Shown here one piece after another: positions 1 to 12,880 of a stretch of 64,000 nt of DNA (positions within the stretch are counted from its first letter, which is position 1; the number at the start of each line of letters is the position of its first letter). The stretch spans positions 26,717,501 to 26,781,500 of the forward strand of contig NC_079880.1 of the NCBI RefSeq assembly GCF_029227915.1. Direction: 5' to 3'. The DNA comes from Hydractinia symbiolongicarpus (Eukaryota; Cnidaria; Hydrozoa; Anthoathecata; Hydractiniidae). A program made the translations under genes and the position numbers. The notes below the pieces were generated by a model. It saw only the letters and a program-made list of their open reading frames with translations, was not told where the DNA came from and did no database searches.

Positions 1-1820
1 GCACTACCACAGAGCCTAGTGTACTTGCTGAATTCCAGCAATCATGTCGAATTAAGAAGAATGGTATTCCTCGGAGCCCAATTGGCTCATTTATCACATT
101 TACAAGGTCACAGTCCAGAATCAGTTCAATTAAGTCCCACAGTCAATCGTTTCACTGTTAAAAGTAACTAAAGGCTTGGATTGCTCCCAAAGTGAGAAAT
201 GACTTATGTAACTTAATTTTTAAATAAAACGCTACCACAGTGCCCAGTGCAATCGCTGAGTTCCAGCAATCAAGTCAAATTAAGAAGAATGTTACTTCTT
301 GTAGTCAAACTGGCTCATTTATCACATTTACAAGGTCAAAATCCAAAATCAGTTCAATTAAGTCCCACAGTCAAACGTTTCACTGTTAAAAGCGATGCAA
401 CCTAGTAATATCCGAATACTATCGCTAAATACATGTGGGGCGAATATGTGACGCAATCGTTGTAACTTAAACGAATTGACACCGCTAGAAAGTCAACGAA
501 AAGTAGTTTTTGAAACTGTCTCTATTTCTTCAGCGCGAACTAATGGCTGGGATTGGTCCCACAGTAAAAAATGACTTATTTAACTTAATTTTTAAATAAA
601 ACTCTACCACAGCGCCCAGTGCAATCGCTGAGCTCCAGTAATCAAGTCAAATTAAGAAGAATGTTATTTCTTGTAGTCAAACTGGCTCATTTATAACATT
701 TATCAGGTCACACTCCAAAGTTAGTTCAATTAAGTCCCACAGTCAATCGTTTCACTGTTAAAAGCGATGCAACTTAGTCACATCGGAAAAAAATCACTAA
801 ATACATGTTGGTACGAATATGTGACGCTAGCGATGTAACTATAACGGATTAACACCGTTAGAAAGTCATTGAAATGTAGTTTTTGAAGCTGTCTCTATTT
901 CTTTAGCGCTTGCTAACGGCCAGGATTAGTCCCACAGTAAAAAAAGACTTATTTATCTAAATTTTTAAATAAAGCACTACCACAGAGCCTAATGTACTCG
1001 CTGAACTCCAGCAACCATGTCGAATTAAGAAGAATGGTATTCCTTGGAGTACAATTGTCTCATTTATCGCATTAACAAGGTCACAGTCCAGAATCAGTTC
1101 AATTAAGTCCCACAGTCAATCGTTTCACTGTTAAAGGCAATGCAACTTAGTCACATCGGAAAAAAATCACTAAATACATGTTGTTACGAATATGTGACGC
1201 AACCGTTGTAACTCAAACGGTGTAATGGCTGAGTTCCAGCAATCATGTCAATATAAGAAAAATGTTATTTCTTGTAGTCAAACTGGCTCATTTATCACAT
1301 TTATCAGGTCACAGTCCAAAGTTAGTTCAATTAAGTGCCACGGTCAATCGTTTAACTGTTAAAGGCTATGCAACCTAGTAATATCAGAATACCATCGCTA
1401 AATACATGTTGGTACGAGTATGTGACGCAACCGTTGTAACTCAAAAGGATTGATACCGCCAAGAAGTGTATGAAATGTAGTTTTTGAGAATGTCTCTATT
1501 TATTCAGCACGTGCTAACGGCCAGGACTAGTCCCACAGTAAAAAAGACATATGTATCTAAATTTTTAATTAAAGCACTACCACAGAGCCTAGTGTACTCG
1601 CTGAATTCCAGCAATCATGTCGAATTAAGAAGAATGGTATTCCTCGGAGCCCAATTGGCTCATTTATCGCATTTACAAGGTCACAGTCCAGAATCAGTTC
1701 AATTAAGTCTCACAATCAATCGTTTCACTGTTAAAAGCGATGCAACCTAGTAATATCAGAACACTATCGCTAAATACATGTTGGTACGAATATGTGACGC
1801 AACCGTTGTAACTCAAACGG
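1..1820. repeat. Segment duplicated at 5009-6828 (offset 5,008 bp)
   Basis: This stretch matches 5009-6828 with few differences, including the truncated monomers at 164 and 1220. After 1820 the match moves to about 7560 onward, so the left copy lacks about 732 bp (two monomers) present at 6829-7560. An accidental 88-codon frame at 1484-1750 recurs at 6492 and 26372 because of this duplication and the 19,880-bp one. Confidence 0.8.
1220..1221. other. Deletion junction in truncated monomer, class 2 (about 143 bp missing)
   Basis: ACTCAAACGG joins TGTAATGGCTGAG, removing the GAAATGTAG to CTACCACAG part of the monomer. The same junction is at 1220, 6228, 8525, 26108 and 28405. It lies within two bases of the position where the transposon inserted in another monomer. 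Confidence 0.83.
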
Positions 1821-2034
1821 ATTAACACCGTTAGAATGTCAATGAAATGTAGTTTTTGAAACCGTCTCTATTTCTTTAGTGCGAACTAACGGTTGGGAAT
1901 GGTCCCACAGTAAAAAATGACTTATTAAAGTTAATTTTTAAATAAAACGCTACCACAGTGCCCAGTGCAATCGCTGAGTTCCAGCAATCAAGTCAAATTA
2001 AGAAGAATGTTACTTTTTGTAGTCAAACTGGCTC

Positions 2035-3379
2035 ATTTATCACATTTATCAGGTCACAGTCCAAAATCAGTTCAATTAAGTCCCACAGTCAATCGTTTCA
2101 CTGTTAAAAGCGATGCAACCTAGTAATATCAGAATACTATCGCTAAATACATGTTGGTACGAATATGTGACGCGACCGATGTAAATTAAACGGATTGATA
2201 CCGCCAAGAAGTCGATGAAGTGTAGATTTTGAGAATGTCTCTATTTCTTCAGCGCGTGTAACGGCCAGGATTAGTCCCTCAGAAAAAAAAGACTTATTTA
2301 TCTAAATTTTTAAATAAAGCACTACCACAGAGCCTAGTGTACTCGCTGAATTCCAGCAATCATGTCGAATTAAGAAGAATGGTATTTCTTGGAGCCCAAT
2401 TGGCTCATTTATCACATTTACAAGGTCACAGTCCAGAATCAGTTCAATTAAGTCCCACAGTCAATCGTTTCACTGTTAAAAGTAACTAAAGGCTTGGATT
2501 GCTCCCAAAGTGAGAAATGACTTATGTAACTTAATTTTTAAATAAAACGCTACCACAGTGCCCAGTGCAATCGCTGAGTTCCAGCAATCAAGTCAAATTA
2601 AGAAGAATGTTACTTCTTGTAGTCAAACTGGCTCATTTATCACATTTACAAGGTCAAAATCCAAAATCAGTTCAATTAAGTCCCACAGTCAAACGTTTCA
2701 CTGTTAAAAGCGATGCAACCTAGTAATATCCGAATACTATCGCTAAATACATGTGGGGCGAATATGTGACGCAATCGTTGTAACTTAAACGAATTGACAC
2801 CGCAAGAAAGTCAACGAAAAGTAGTTTTTGAAACTGTCTCTATTTCTTCAGCGCGAACTAATGGCTGGGATTGGTCCCACAGTAAAAAATGACTTATTTA
2901 ACTTAATTTTTAAATAAAACTCTACCACAGCGCCCAGTGCAATCGCTGAGTTCCAGTAATCAAGTCAAATTAAGAAGAATGTTATTTCTTGTGGTCAAAC
3001 TGGCTCATTTATCACATTTATCAGGTCACAGTCCAAAATCAGTTCAATTAAGTCCCACAGTCAATCGTTTCACTGTTAAAAGCGATGCAACCTAGTAATA
3101 TCAGAATACTATCGCTAAATACATGTTGGTACGAATATGTGACGCAACCGTTGTAATTCAAGCTGATTGATACCGCCAAGAAACCAATGAAATGTAGTTT
3201 TTGAGAATGTCTCTATTTCTTCAGCACGTGCTAACGGCCAGGATTAGTCCCACAGCAAAAAAAGACATATTTATCCAATTTTTTAATTAAAGCACTACCA
3301 CAGAGCCTAATGTACTCGCTGAATTCCAGCAATCATGTCGAATTAAGAAGAATGGTATTCCTCGGAGCCCAATTGGCTC
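2035..3379. repeat. Higher-order repeat of 1,345 bp, copy 1
   Basis: Unit of three full monomers plus one truncated monomer. Diagnostic variants, in order: CATTTATCAGGTCACAG, GACGCGACCGATGTAAATTAAAC, AGCGCGTGTAACGGCC with TCCCTCAG, AAAAGTAACTAAAGGC, then GTAATTCAAGCTGATTGATACC. The same string of variants recurs 1,345 bp downstream. Confidence 0.85.
2482..2483. other. Deletion junction in truncated monomer, class 1 (about 150 bp missing)
   Basis: TTAAAAG joins TAACTAAAGGCTTGG. In a full monomer about 150 bp separate these, including the ACGAATATGTGACGC and CTCTATTTCTTCAG landmarks. The identical junction occurs at 164, 2482, 3827, 5172, 8226 and 28106. One deletion event was therefore spread by amplification. 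Confidence 0.85.
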
Positions 3380-4724
3380 ATTTATCACATTTATCAGGTC
3401 ACAGTCCAAAATCAGTTCAATTAAGTCCCACAGTCAATCGTTTCACTGTTAAAAGCAATGCAACCTAGTAATATCAGAATACTATCGCTAAATACATGTT
3501 GGTACGAATATGTGACGCGACCGATGTAAATTAAACGGATTGATACCGCCAAGAAGTCGATGAAGTGTAGATTTTGAGAATGTCTCTATTTCTTCAGCGC
3601 GTGTAACGGCCAGGATTAGTCCCTCAGAAAAAAAAGACTTATTTATCTAAATTTTTAAATAAAGCACTACCACAGAGCCTAGTGTACTCGCTGAATTCCA
3701 GCAATCATGTCGAATTAAGAAGAATGGTATTTCTTGGAGCCCAATTGGCTCATTTATCACATTTACAAGGTCACAGTCCAGAATCAGTTCAATTAAGTCC
3801 CACAGTCAATCGTTTCACTGTTAAAAGTAACTAAAGGCTTGGATTGCTCCCAAAGTGAGAAATGACTTATGTAACTTAATTTTTAAATAAAACGCTACCA
3901 CAGTGCCCAGTGCAATCGCTGAGTTCCAGCAATCAAGTCAAATTAAGAAGAATGTTACTTCTTGTAGTCAAACTGGCTCATTTATCACATTTACAAGGTC
4001 AAAATCCAAAATCAGTTCAATTAAGTCCCACAGTCAAACGTTTCACTGTTAAAAGCGATGCAACCTAGTAATATCCGAATACTATCGCTAAATACATGTG
4101 GGGCGAATATGTGACGCAATCGTTGTAACTTAAACGAATTGACACCGCTAGAAAGTCAACGAAAAGTAGTTTTTGAAACTGTCTCTATTTCTTCAGCGCG
4201 AACTAATGGCTGGGATTGGTCCTACAGTAAAAAATGACTTATTTAACTTAATTTTTAAATAAAACTCTACCACAGCGCCCAGTGCAATCGCTGAGTTCCA
4301 GTAATCAAGTCAAATTAAGAAGAATGTTATTTCTTGTGGTCAAACTGGCTCATTTATCACATTTATCAGGTCACAGTCCAAAATCAGTTCAATTAAGTCC
4401 CACAGTCAATCGTTTCACTGTTAAAAGCGATGCAACCTAGTAATATCAGAATACTATCGCTAAATACATGTTGGTACGAATATGTGACGCAACCGTTGTA
4501 ATTCAAGCTGATTGATACCGCCAAGAAACCAATGAAATGTAGTTTTTGAGAATGTCTCTATTTCTTCAGCACGTGCTAACGGCCAGGATTAGTCCCACAG
4601 CAAAAAAAGACATATTTATCCAAATTTTTAATTAAAGCACTACCACAGAGCCTAATGTACTCGCTGAATTCCAGCAATCATGTCGAATTAAGAAGAATGG
4701 TATTCCTCGGAGCCCAATTGGCTC
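3380..4724. repeat. Higher-order repeat of 1,345 bp, copy 2
   Basis: Second copy in tandem, with the same variant order. Small differences from copy 1 include AGCAATGCAACC here versus AGCGATGCAACC, and GGTCCTACAG versus GGTCCCACAG in the subterminal monomer. Confidence 0.85.
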
Positions 4725-5700
4725 ATTTATCACATTTATCAGGTCACAGTCCAAAATCAGTTCAATTAAGTCCCACAGTCAATCGTTTCACTGTTAAAAG
4801 CAATGCAACCTAGTAATATCAGAATACTATCGCTAAATACATGTTGGTACGAATATGTGACGCGACCGATGTAAATTAAACGGATTGATACCGCCAAGAA
4901 GTCGATGAAGTGTAGATTTTGAGAATGTCTCTATTTCTTCAGCGCGTGTAACGGCCAGGATTAGTCCCTCAGAAAAAAAAGACTTATTTATCTAAATTTT
5001 TAAATAAAGCACTACCACAGAGCCTAGTGTACTCGCTGAATTCCAGCAATCATGTCGAATTAAGAAGAATGGTATTTCTTGGAGCCCAATTGGCTCATTT
5101 ATCACATTTACAAGGTCACAGTCCAGAATCAGTTCAATTAAGTCCCACAGTCAATCGTTTCACTGTTAAAAGTAACTAAAGGCTTGGATTGCTCCCAAAG
5201 TGAGAAATGACTTATGTAACTTAATTTTTAAATAAAACGCTACCACAGTGCCCAGTGCAATCGCTGAGTTCCAGCAATCAAGTCAAATTAAGAAGAATGT
5301 TACTTCTTGTAGTCAAACTGGCTCATTTATCACATTTACAAGGTCAAAATCCAAAATCAGTTCAATTAAGTCCCACAGTCAAACGTTTCACTGTTAAAAG
5401 CGATGCAACCTAGTAATATCCGAATACTATCGCTAAATACATGTGGGGCGAATATGTGACGCAATCGTTGTAACTTAAACGAATTGACACCGCTAGAAAG
5501 TCAACGAAAAGTAGTTTTTGAAACTGTCTCTATTTCTTCAGCGCGAACTAATGGCTGGGATTGGTCCTACAGTAAAAAATGACTTATTTAACTTAATTTT
5601 TAAATAAAACTCTACCACAGCGCCCAGTGCAATCGCTGAGTTCCAGTAATCAAGTCAAATTAAGAAGAATGTTATTTCTTGTGGTCAAACTGGCTCATTT
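4725..5700. repeat. Higher-order repeat of 1,345 bp, partial copy 3
   Basis: Third copy in tandem. It matches copy 2 until about 5700, where CATTTATAACATTTATCAGGTAAC replaces the HOR version, so about the last 370 bp are missing. Its right end overlaps the start of the 19,880-bp unit. A related stretch at 1-690 matches 2319-3008, suggesting the HOR once extended further left. Confidence 0.8.
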
Positions 5701-8700
5701 ATAACATTTATCAGGTAACACTCCAAAGTTAGTTCAATTAAGTCCCACAGTCAATTGTTTCACTGTTAAAAGCGATGCAACTTAGTCACATCGGAAAAAA
5801 ATCACTAAATACATGTTGGTACGAATATGTCACGCAACCGATGTAACTATAACGGATTAACACCGTTAGAAAGTCATTGAAATGTAGTTTTTGAAGCTGT
5901 CTCTAGTTCTTTAGCGCTTGCTAACGGCCAGGATTAGTCCCACAGTAAAAAAAGACTTATTTTTCTAAATTTTTAAATAAAGCACTACCACAGAGCCTAA
6001 TGTACTCGCTGAACTCCAGCAACCATGTCGAATTAAGAAGAATGGTATTCCTTGGAGTACAATTGTCTCATTTATCGCATTAACAAGGTCACAGTCCAGA
6101 ATCAGTTCAATTAAGTCCCACAGTCAATCGTTTCACTGTTAAAGGCATTGCAACTTAGTCACATCGGAAAAAAATCACTAAATACATGTTGTTACGAATA
6201 TGTGACGCAACCGTTGTAACTCAAACGGTGTAATGGCTGAGTTCCAGCAATCATGTCAAATTAAGAAAAATGTTATTTCTTGTAGTCAAACTGGCGCATT
6301 TATCACATTTATCAGGTCACAGTCCAAAGTTAGTTCAATTAAGTGCCACGGTCAATCGTTTCACTGTTAAAGGCTATGCAACCTAGTAATATCAGAATAC
6401 CATCGCTAAATACATGTTGGTACGAGTATGTGATGCAACCGTTGTAACTCAAACGGATTGATACCGCCAAGAAGTGTATGAAATGTAGTTTTTGAGAATG
6501 TCTCTATTTATTCAGCACGTGCTAACGGCCAGGACTAGTCCCACAGTAAAAAAGACATATTTATCTAAATTTTTAATTAAAGCACTACCACAGAGCCTAG
6601 TGTACTCGCTGAATTCCAGCAATCATGTCGAATTAAGAAGAATGGTATTCCTCGGAGCCCAATTGGCTCATTTATCGCATTTACAAGGTCACAGTCCAGA
6701 ATCAGTTCAATTAAGTCTCACAATCAATCGTTTCACTGTTAAAAGCGATGCAACCTAGTAATATCAGAACACTATCGCTAAATACATGTTGGTACGAATA
6801 TGTGACGCAACCGTTGTAACTCAAACGGATTGATACCGCCAAGAAGTCGATGAAGTGTAGTTTTTAAGAATGTCTCTATTTCTTCAGCGCGTGCTAACGG
6901 CCAGGATTAGTCCCGCAGTAAAAAAGACTTATTTATCTAAATTAATAAAACGCTACCACAGAGCCTAGTGTACTCGCTGAATTCCAGCAATCATGTCGAA
7001 TTAAGAAGAATGGTATTCCTCGGAGCCCAATTGGCTCATTTATCGCATTTACAAGGTCACAGTCCAGAATCAGTTCAATTAAGTCCCACAATCAATCGTT
7101 TCACTGTTAAAAGCGATGCAACCTAGTAATATCAGAACACTATCGCTAAATACATGTTGGTACGAATATGTGACGCAACCGTAGCAACTCAAACGGATTG
7201 ATACCGCCAAGAAGTCGATGAAGTGTAGTTTTTAAGAATGTCTCTATTTCTTCAGCGCGTGCTAACGGCCAGGATTAGTCCCGCAGTAAAAAAAGACTTT
7301 TTTATCTAAATTAATAAAACGCTACCAAAGTGCCAAGTGCAATCGCTGAGTTCCAGCAATCAAGTCAAATTAAGAAGAATGTTATTTCTTGGAGCCCAAT
7401 TGGCTCATTTATGGCATTTACAAGGTCACAGTCCAGAATCAATTCAATTAAGTCCCACAGTCAATCGTTTCACTGTTAAAAGCGATGCAACTTAGTCACA
7501 TCGGAAAAAAATCGCTAATTGCATGTTGGTACGAATATGTGACACAACTGTTGTAACTCAAACGGATTAACACCGTTAGAAAGTCAATGAAATGTAGTTT
7601 TTGAAACCGTCTCTATTTTTTTAGCGCGAACTAACGGTTGGGAATGGTCCCACAGTAAAAAATGACTTATTAAAGTTAATTTTTAAATAAAACGCTACCA
7701 TAGGGCCCAGTGCAATCGCTGAGGTCCAGCAATCAAGTCAAATTAAGAAGAATGTTACTTTTTGTAGTCAAACTGGCTCATTTATCACATTTATAAGGTC
7801 AAAGTCCAAAACCAGTTCAATTAGGTCCCACAGTCAAACGTTTCATTGTTAAAAGCGATGCAATCTAGTAATATCCGAATACTATCGCTAAATACATGTG
7901 GGGACGAATACGTGACGCGACCGTTGTAAATTAAACGGATTGATACCGCCAAGAAGTCGATGAAGTGTAGATTTTGAGAATGTCTCTATTTCTTCAGCGC
8001 GTGTAACGGCCAGGATTATTTCCTCAGAAAAAAAGATTTATTTATCTAAATTTTTAAATAAAGCACTACCACAGAGCCTAGTGTACTCGCTGAATTCCAG
8101 CAATCATGTCAAATTAAGAAGAATGGTATTTCTTGGAGCCCAATTGGCTCATTTATCGCGTTTACAAGGTCACAGTCCAGAATCAGTTCAATTAAGTCCC
8201 ACAGTCAATCGTTTCACTGTTAAAAGTAACTAAAGGCTTGGATTGCTCCCAAAGTGAGAAATGACTTATGTAACTTAATTTTTAAATAAAACGCTACCAC
8301 AGTGCCCAGTGCAATCGGTGAGTTCCAGCAATCAAGTCAAATTAAGAAGAATGTTACTTCTTGTAGTCAAACTGGCTCATTTATCACATTTACAAGGTCA
8401 AAATCCAAAATCAGTTCAATTAAGTCCCACAACTGTTAAAAGCGATGCAACCTACTAATATCCGAATACTATCGCTAAATACATGTTGGTATGAATATGT
8501 GACGCAACCGTTGTAACTCAAACGGTGTAATCGCTGAGTTCCAGCAATCAAGTCAAATTAAGAAGAATGTTACTTCTTGTACTCAAACTGGCTCATTTAT
8601 CGCATTTATAAGGTCAAAGTCCAAATTCAGTTCAATTAAGTCACACAGTCAATCGTTTCAATGTTAAAGGCGATGCAACCTAGTAATATCAGAATACTAT

Positions 8701-11347
8701 CGCTAAATACATGTTGATACGAATGTGTGACGCAGCCGTTGTAACTCAAACGGATTGATACCGCCAAGAAGTCGATGAAATGTAGTTTTTGAGAATGTCT
8801 CTATTTCTTCAGCGCGAACTAATGGCTGGGATTGGTCCAACAGTAAAAAATGACTTATTTAACTTAATTTTTAAATTAAACTCTACCACAGCGCCCACTG
8901 CAATCGCTGAATTCCAGCAATTGTGTCGAATTAAGAAAAATGTTATTCCGTGGAGCCCAATTGGCTCATTTATCGCTTTTACCAGGTCACAGTCCAGAAT
9001 AAGTTCAATTAAGTCCCACAGTCAATCGTTTCACTGTTAAAAGCGATGCAACCTAGTAATATCCGAATACTATCGCTAAATACATGTGGGGACGAAATTG
9101 TGGGGCAACCGTTGTAACTCAAACGGATTGTTACCGTTAGAAAGTCAATGAAATGTAGTTTTTGAAACTGTTGCTATTTCATCAGCGCACGATAACGGCT
9201 AGGATTGGTCCCACAGTAAAAAATGACTTTTTTATTTAAATTTTTAAATGAAGTGCTACCACAGCGCCCAGTGTAATCGCTGAGTTACGGTAATCATGTC
9301 AAATTAAGAAGAATGTTACTGCTTGGGTCCAGCTGGCTCACTTATCACATTTATAAGGTCAGAGTCCTAAGTTATTTCAATTAAGTTCCACAGTCAATCG
9401 TTTCACTGTTAAAAGCGATATGACTTAGTAATATCGGAAAGATATCACTAAATACAGGTTGGTAGGAATACGTGACGCAACCGTTGTAACTCAAACGGAT
9501 TGATACCGCCAAGAAGTCAATGGAATGTAGTTTTTGAAAATATCTCTAATTCTTCAGCGCGCGCTAACGGCTAGGATTGGTCCCACAGTAAAAAAAGACT
9601 TATTTATCTAAATTTTTAAATAAAGCGCTACCGCACAGCCTAGTGCATTTGCTGAATTCCAGCAATAATGTCAATTTAAGAAGAATGTTACTTCTTGGAG
9701 TCCAATCGGCTCATTTATCACATTTATAAGGTCACAGTCCAAAATCAGTTCAATTAATTCCCAGAGTCAATCGTTTCACTGTTAAAAGCGATACAACTTA
9801 GTAATATCGGAAAAAAATCACTAAATACATGTTGGTACAAATATGTGACGCAACCGTTGTAACTGAAACGGATTAAAACCTTTAAAAAGTCATTGAAATG
9901 TAGTTTTTAAAGCTGTCTCCATTTCTTCAGCGCTTGCTAACGGCCAGGATTATTCCCACAGTAAAAAAAGTCTTATTTATCTAAATTTTTAAATAAAGCA
10001 CTACCACAGAGCCTAGTGTACTCGCTGAATTCCAGCAACCATGTAGAATTAAAAAGAATGGTATTCCTTGGAGTCCAATTGGCTCATTTATCGCATTTAC
10101 AAGGTCACAGTCCAGAATCAGTTCAATTAAGTCCCACAGTCAATCGTTTCACTGTTAAAGGCGATGCAACTTAGACACATCGGAAAAAAATCACTAAATA
10201 CATGTTGGTACGAATATGTGACGCAACCGTTGTAACTCAAACGAATTAACACCGTTAGAAAGTCAATGAATTGTAGTTTTTAAAACTGTCTCTATTTCTT
10301 CAGCCGAAACTAACGGCTGGGATTGGACCCACAGTAAAAAATGACTTATTTAACCTAATTTTTAAATAAAACGCTACCACAGTGCCCAGTGCAATCGCTG
10401 AGTTCCAGCAATCAAGTCAAATTAAGAAGAATGTTACTTCTTGTAGTCAAACTGGCTCATTTATCACATTTTTAAGGTCAAAGTCCAAAATCAGTTCAAT
10501 TAAGTCCCACAGTCAATCGTTTCACTGTTAAAAGCGATGCAACCTAGTAATATCCGAATACTATCGCTAAGTACATGTGGGGACGAATATGTGGCGCAAC
10601 CGTTGTAACTCAAACGGATTGATACCGCCAGGAAGTCGATGAAATGTAGTTTTTGAGAATGTCTCCATTTCTTCTGCGCGTGCCAACGGCCAGGATTAGT
10701 CCCACAGTAAAAAAAGACTTATTTATCTAAATTTTTAAATAAAGCACTACCACAGAGCCTAGTGTACTCGCTGAATTCCAGCAATCATGTCGAATTAAAA
10801 ACATGTTATTCCTTGGAGCGCATTTGGCTCATTTATCGCATTTACAAGGTCACAGTCCAGAATCAGTTCAATTAAGTCCCACAGTCAAACGTTTCACTGT
10901 TAAAAGCGATGCAACCTAGTAATATCCGAATACTATCGCTAAATACATGTGGGGACGAAATTGTGGCGCAACTGTTGTAACTCAAACGGATTGTTACCGT
11001 TAGAAAGTCAATGCAATGTAGTTTTTGAAACTGTTGCTATTTCTTCAGCGCGCGATAACGGCTAGGATAGGTCCCACAGTAAAAAATGACTTTTTTATTT
11101 AAATTTTTAAATGAAGTGCTGCCGCCCAGTGTAATCGCTGAGTTCCGGTAATCATGTCAAATTAAGATGAATGTTACTTCTTGGGTCCAGTTGGCTCACT
11201 TATCACATTTATAAGGTCAGAGTCCAAAGTTAGTTCAATTAAGTTCCACAGTCAATTGTTTCACTGTTAAAAGCAATATGACTTAGTAATGTCGGAAAGA
11301 TATCACTAAATACAGGTTGGTACGAATATGTGACGCAACCGTTGTAA

Positions 11348-11354
11348 CTCAAAC
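11348..11354. other. Left flank of the probable target-site duplication
   Basis: CTCAAAC, paired with CTGAAAC at 14097-14103. Both are variants found at this position in satellite monomers (for example AACTGAAACGG near 9862). The single mismatch may be a later mutation. Confidence 0.65.
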
Positions 11355-11366
11355 TAGGCTGTTCAG
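11355..11366. repeat. Left terminal inverted repeat of the transposon (copy 1)
   Basis: TAGGCTGTTCAG. It is the exact reverse complement of 14085-14096. The next bases repeat part of it directly (GGCTGTTCAGGCT). The copy in the second unit is at 31235-31246. Confidence 0.85.
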
Positions 11367-11726
11367 GCTATTTTTAACAACATCGTTGTTTGCTTAGCTT
11401 ATATGTTAACGTAAAAGAGCTATTATTGTGCTTTCCAACGAGGGGTCACTCACCCTTCTAACATTTTTCTTTCCAAAGTTATGAAGATTTGAAGATACCC
11501 TATTGGAGTAAAAAATTAGACAAATTCCTGCGAATTCCTCCATATAAACACTGGCAATATTTTCGGCCCCAATAGGCGTTTTTTGGTGCTCTGAAAAAGG
11601 TCAAAATGATGGTATGATGCAGATCAGCATAGTTCGCTAAAAATTATCGAGTTAAGCTAAAATTTGGTATAAATACAGAGAAAGATAAGTACTATATGAT
11701 TAGGTCGTATATTTTACCAAATGCTA

Positions 11727-11740
11727 TTGCGCATGCGCAA
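11727..11740. promoter_or_regulatory. Perfect 14-bp palindrome matching the NRF1-type consensus (transposon copy 1)
   Basis: TTGCGCATGCGCAA is a perfect palindrome and contains TGCGCATGCGCA, the established animal NRF1 consensus. It stands out because the surroundings are AT-rich and nearly lack CpG. Binding is inferred only. Copy 2 is at 31607-31620. Confidence 0.45.
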
Positions 11741-11859
11741 AATTACATTACAAAATATGGTCATAAATTTTAGGAATATAACAGGAAATCGTCAATAAAA
11801 CACACGCAAATGCATAACTAGGCTACTTAAAATACCACTTTGTTTAAAAATAAATTATG

Positions 11860-12880
11860 AGGTATCACGTGATTCTTCAAGAAGTACATTTTACGGACCA
11901 GATTTTTTGTAATTTCCAGACCAGGCCCAAAATATGTCCAAAATAGCAAAAACGATCATATAAAAAATGCGAATATTATTAAAGAGACATAATAGTATGA
12001 TCACTACTTATCAAAATAAATTATATATATAAAGTACCATGTTAAAACTCGAAATGTATATTTTACAGACCAGATTTAGTGTAATTTACAGACTTGACAA
12101 AAAAAGACCAAAATCGTGAAAAATCATTGACTACGTGTGTAAATATGAATAATTAGGATGGTTTTTAGGTCTCTCAGTTAAGGAAAATACAATTATGAGG
12201 TATCACGTGATCCTTTAATAAATACATTTTACAGACCACATTTTTTGTAATTTACAGACCTAAAATATAACCAAAACAGTAAAAACTTCTCAAGGAAATG
12301 TGGGAGCAGAAAAAAATCAGAATAGAATAAATATTTTTTTTAAAAAAAAAGTGGGAGTGTCATGAGATATTCTGAAAGTATATTCTATAGACCAGATTCT
12401 TTGTAATTTCCAAACCAGATGCGGAATATGCTCAAAAAAAGCAAAAACAGTCAAACAAAAAGTGCAAATAAATAGGCATGATAGTATGACCAATACTTAT
12501 CAAATAAATTATATGAAGTATCATGTTAAATCTCAAAATGTATATTTTACAGACCAGATTTAATGTAATTTACAGACTTGACAAAAAGACCAAAATTGTG
12601 AAAAATCATTGACTACATGTGCAAATATAAATAATTTAGTTAATAAATAATATTACTGCAACTTGGAAAAAAATTATTGTGTGCTCAGTTATCAGAATCA
12701 CATTTTAGAGACTAGATTTATTATGATTCACAGAAGTAAGAAGTGAAGGCCAAAATGGTGAAAACTCATCAAATACATATGAATAATTGGATAAAATAAA
12801 ATATATAATTGCTAGCAAAATATATTGTGCTGTTTCGTTATATTTCCAATTTACAGACCAGACCCCAACATAAGTGAAAA
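11860..12880. repeat. Degenerate tandem repeat of about 160 bp inside transposon copy 1
   Basis: A motif of the form TTTTACAGACCAGATTT then TGTAATTTACAGAC recurs at about 11889, 12061, 12227, 12383, 12545, 12703 and 12849, with spacings of roughly 172, 166, 156, 162, 158 and 146 bp. Between the motifs the units share AAAAAGACCAAAAT-like and GAAAAATCATTGACTAC-like segments and a GTATCACGTGA or GTATCATGTTA segment. Units diverge progressively and the last two are weakest. The pattern resembles internal minisatellites seen in long non-autonomous DNA transposons. No gene lies here. Confidence 0.8.

Larger units (their letters stand above)
1..11354. repeat. Satellite array, left block (about 372-bp monomer)
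   Basis: Head-to-tail satellite. Each monomer carries the same ordered landmarks: TTCAGCGCG, then GGTCCCACAGTAAAAAATGA, then TTTTTAAATAAA, CTACCACAG, TCGCTGAGTTCCAGC, AATTAAGAAGAATG, GGCTCATTTATCAC, CAGTTCAATTAAGTCCCACA, TTTCACTGTTAAAAGC, CGCTAAATACATG, ACGAATATGTGACGCAACCG, TTGTAACTCAAACGG and GAAATGTAGTTTTTGA. All monomers run in one direction. At least three families alternate here. One has AGAGCCTAGTGTACTCGCTG with GGTATTCC. One has CAGTGCCCAGTGCAATCG with GTTACTTCTTGTAGTC. One has TTCCGGTAATCATG with CTTGGGTCCAG (about 9240-9600 and 11100-11340). The sequence is AT-rich and stops are frequent in all frames. I see no gene in this block. Confidence 0.97.

Noticed and set aside
1484-1750. 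88-codon open frame, repeated at 6492-6758 and 26372-26638
   Set aside because: It reads straight through satellite landmarks and recurs only because the DNA is duplicated. Equivalent monomers have stops in this frame, and I see no known domain.
8789-9040. 83-codon open frame, repeated at 28669-28920
   Set aside because: Same satellite read-through, in a frame overlapping the class seen at 1484. Neighbouring monomers break it with stops.
1-11354. CRISPR-like array of repeats and spacers
   Set aside because: The repeat unit is about 372 bp and continuous with its neighbours, with no unique spacers and no cas genes.
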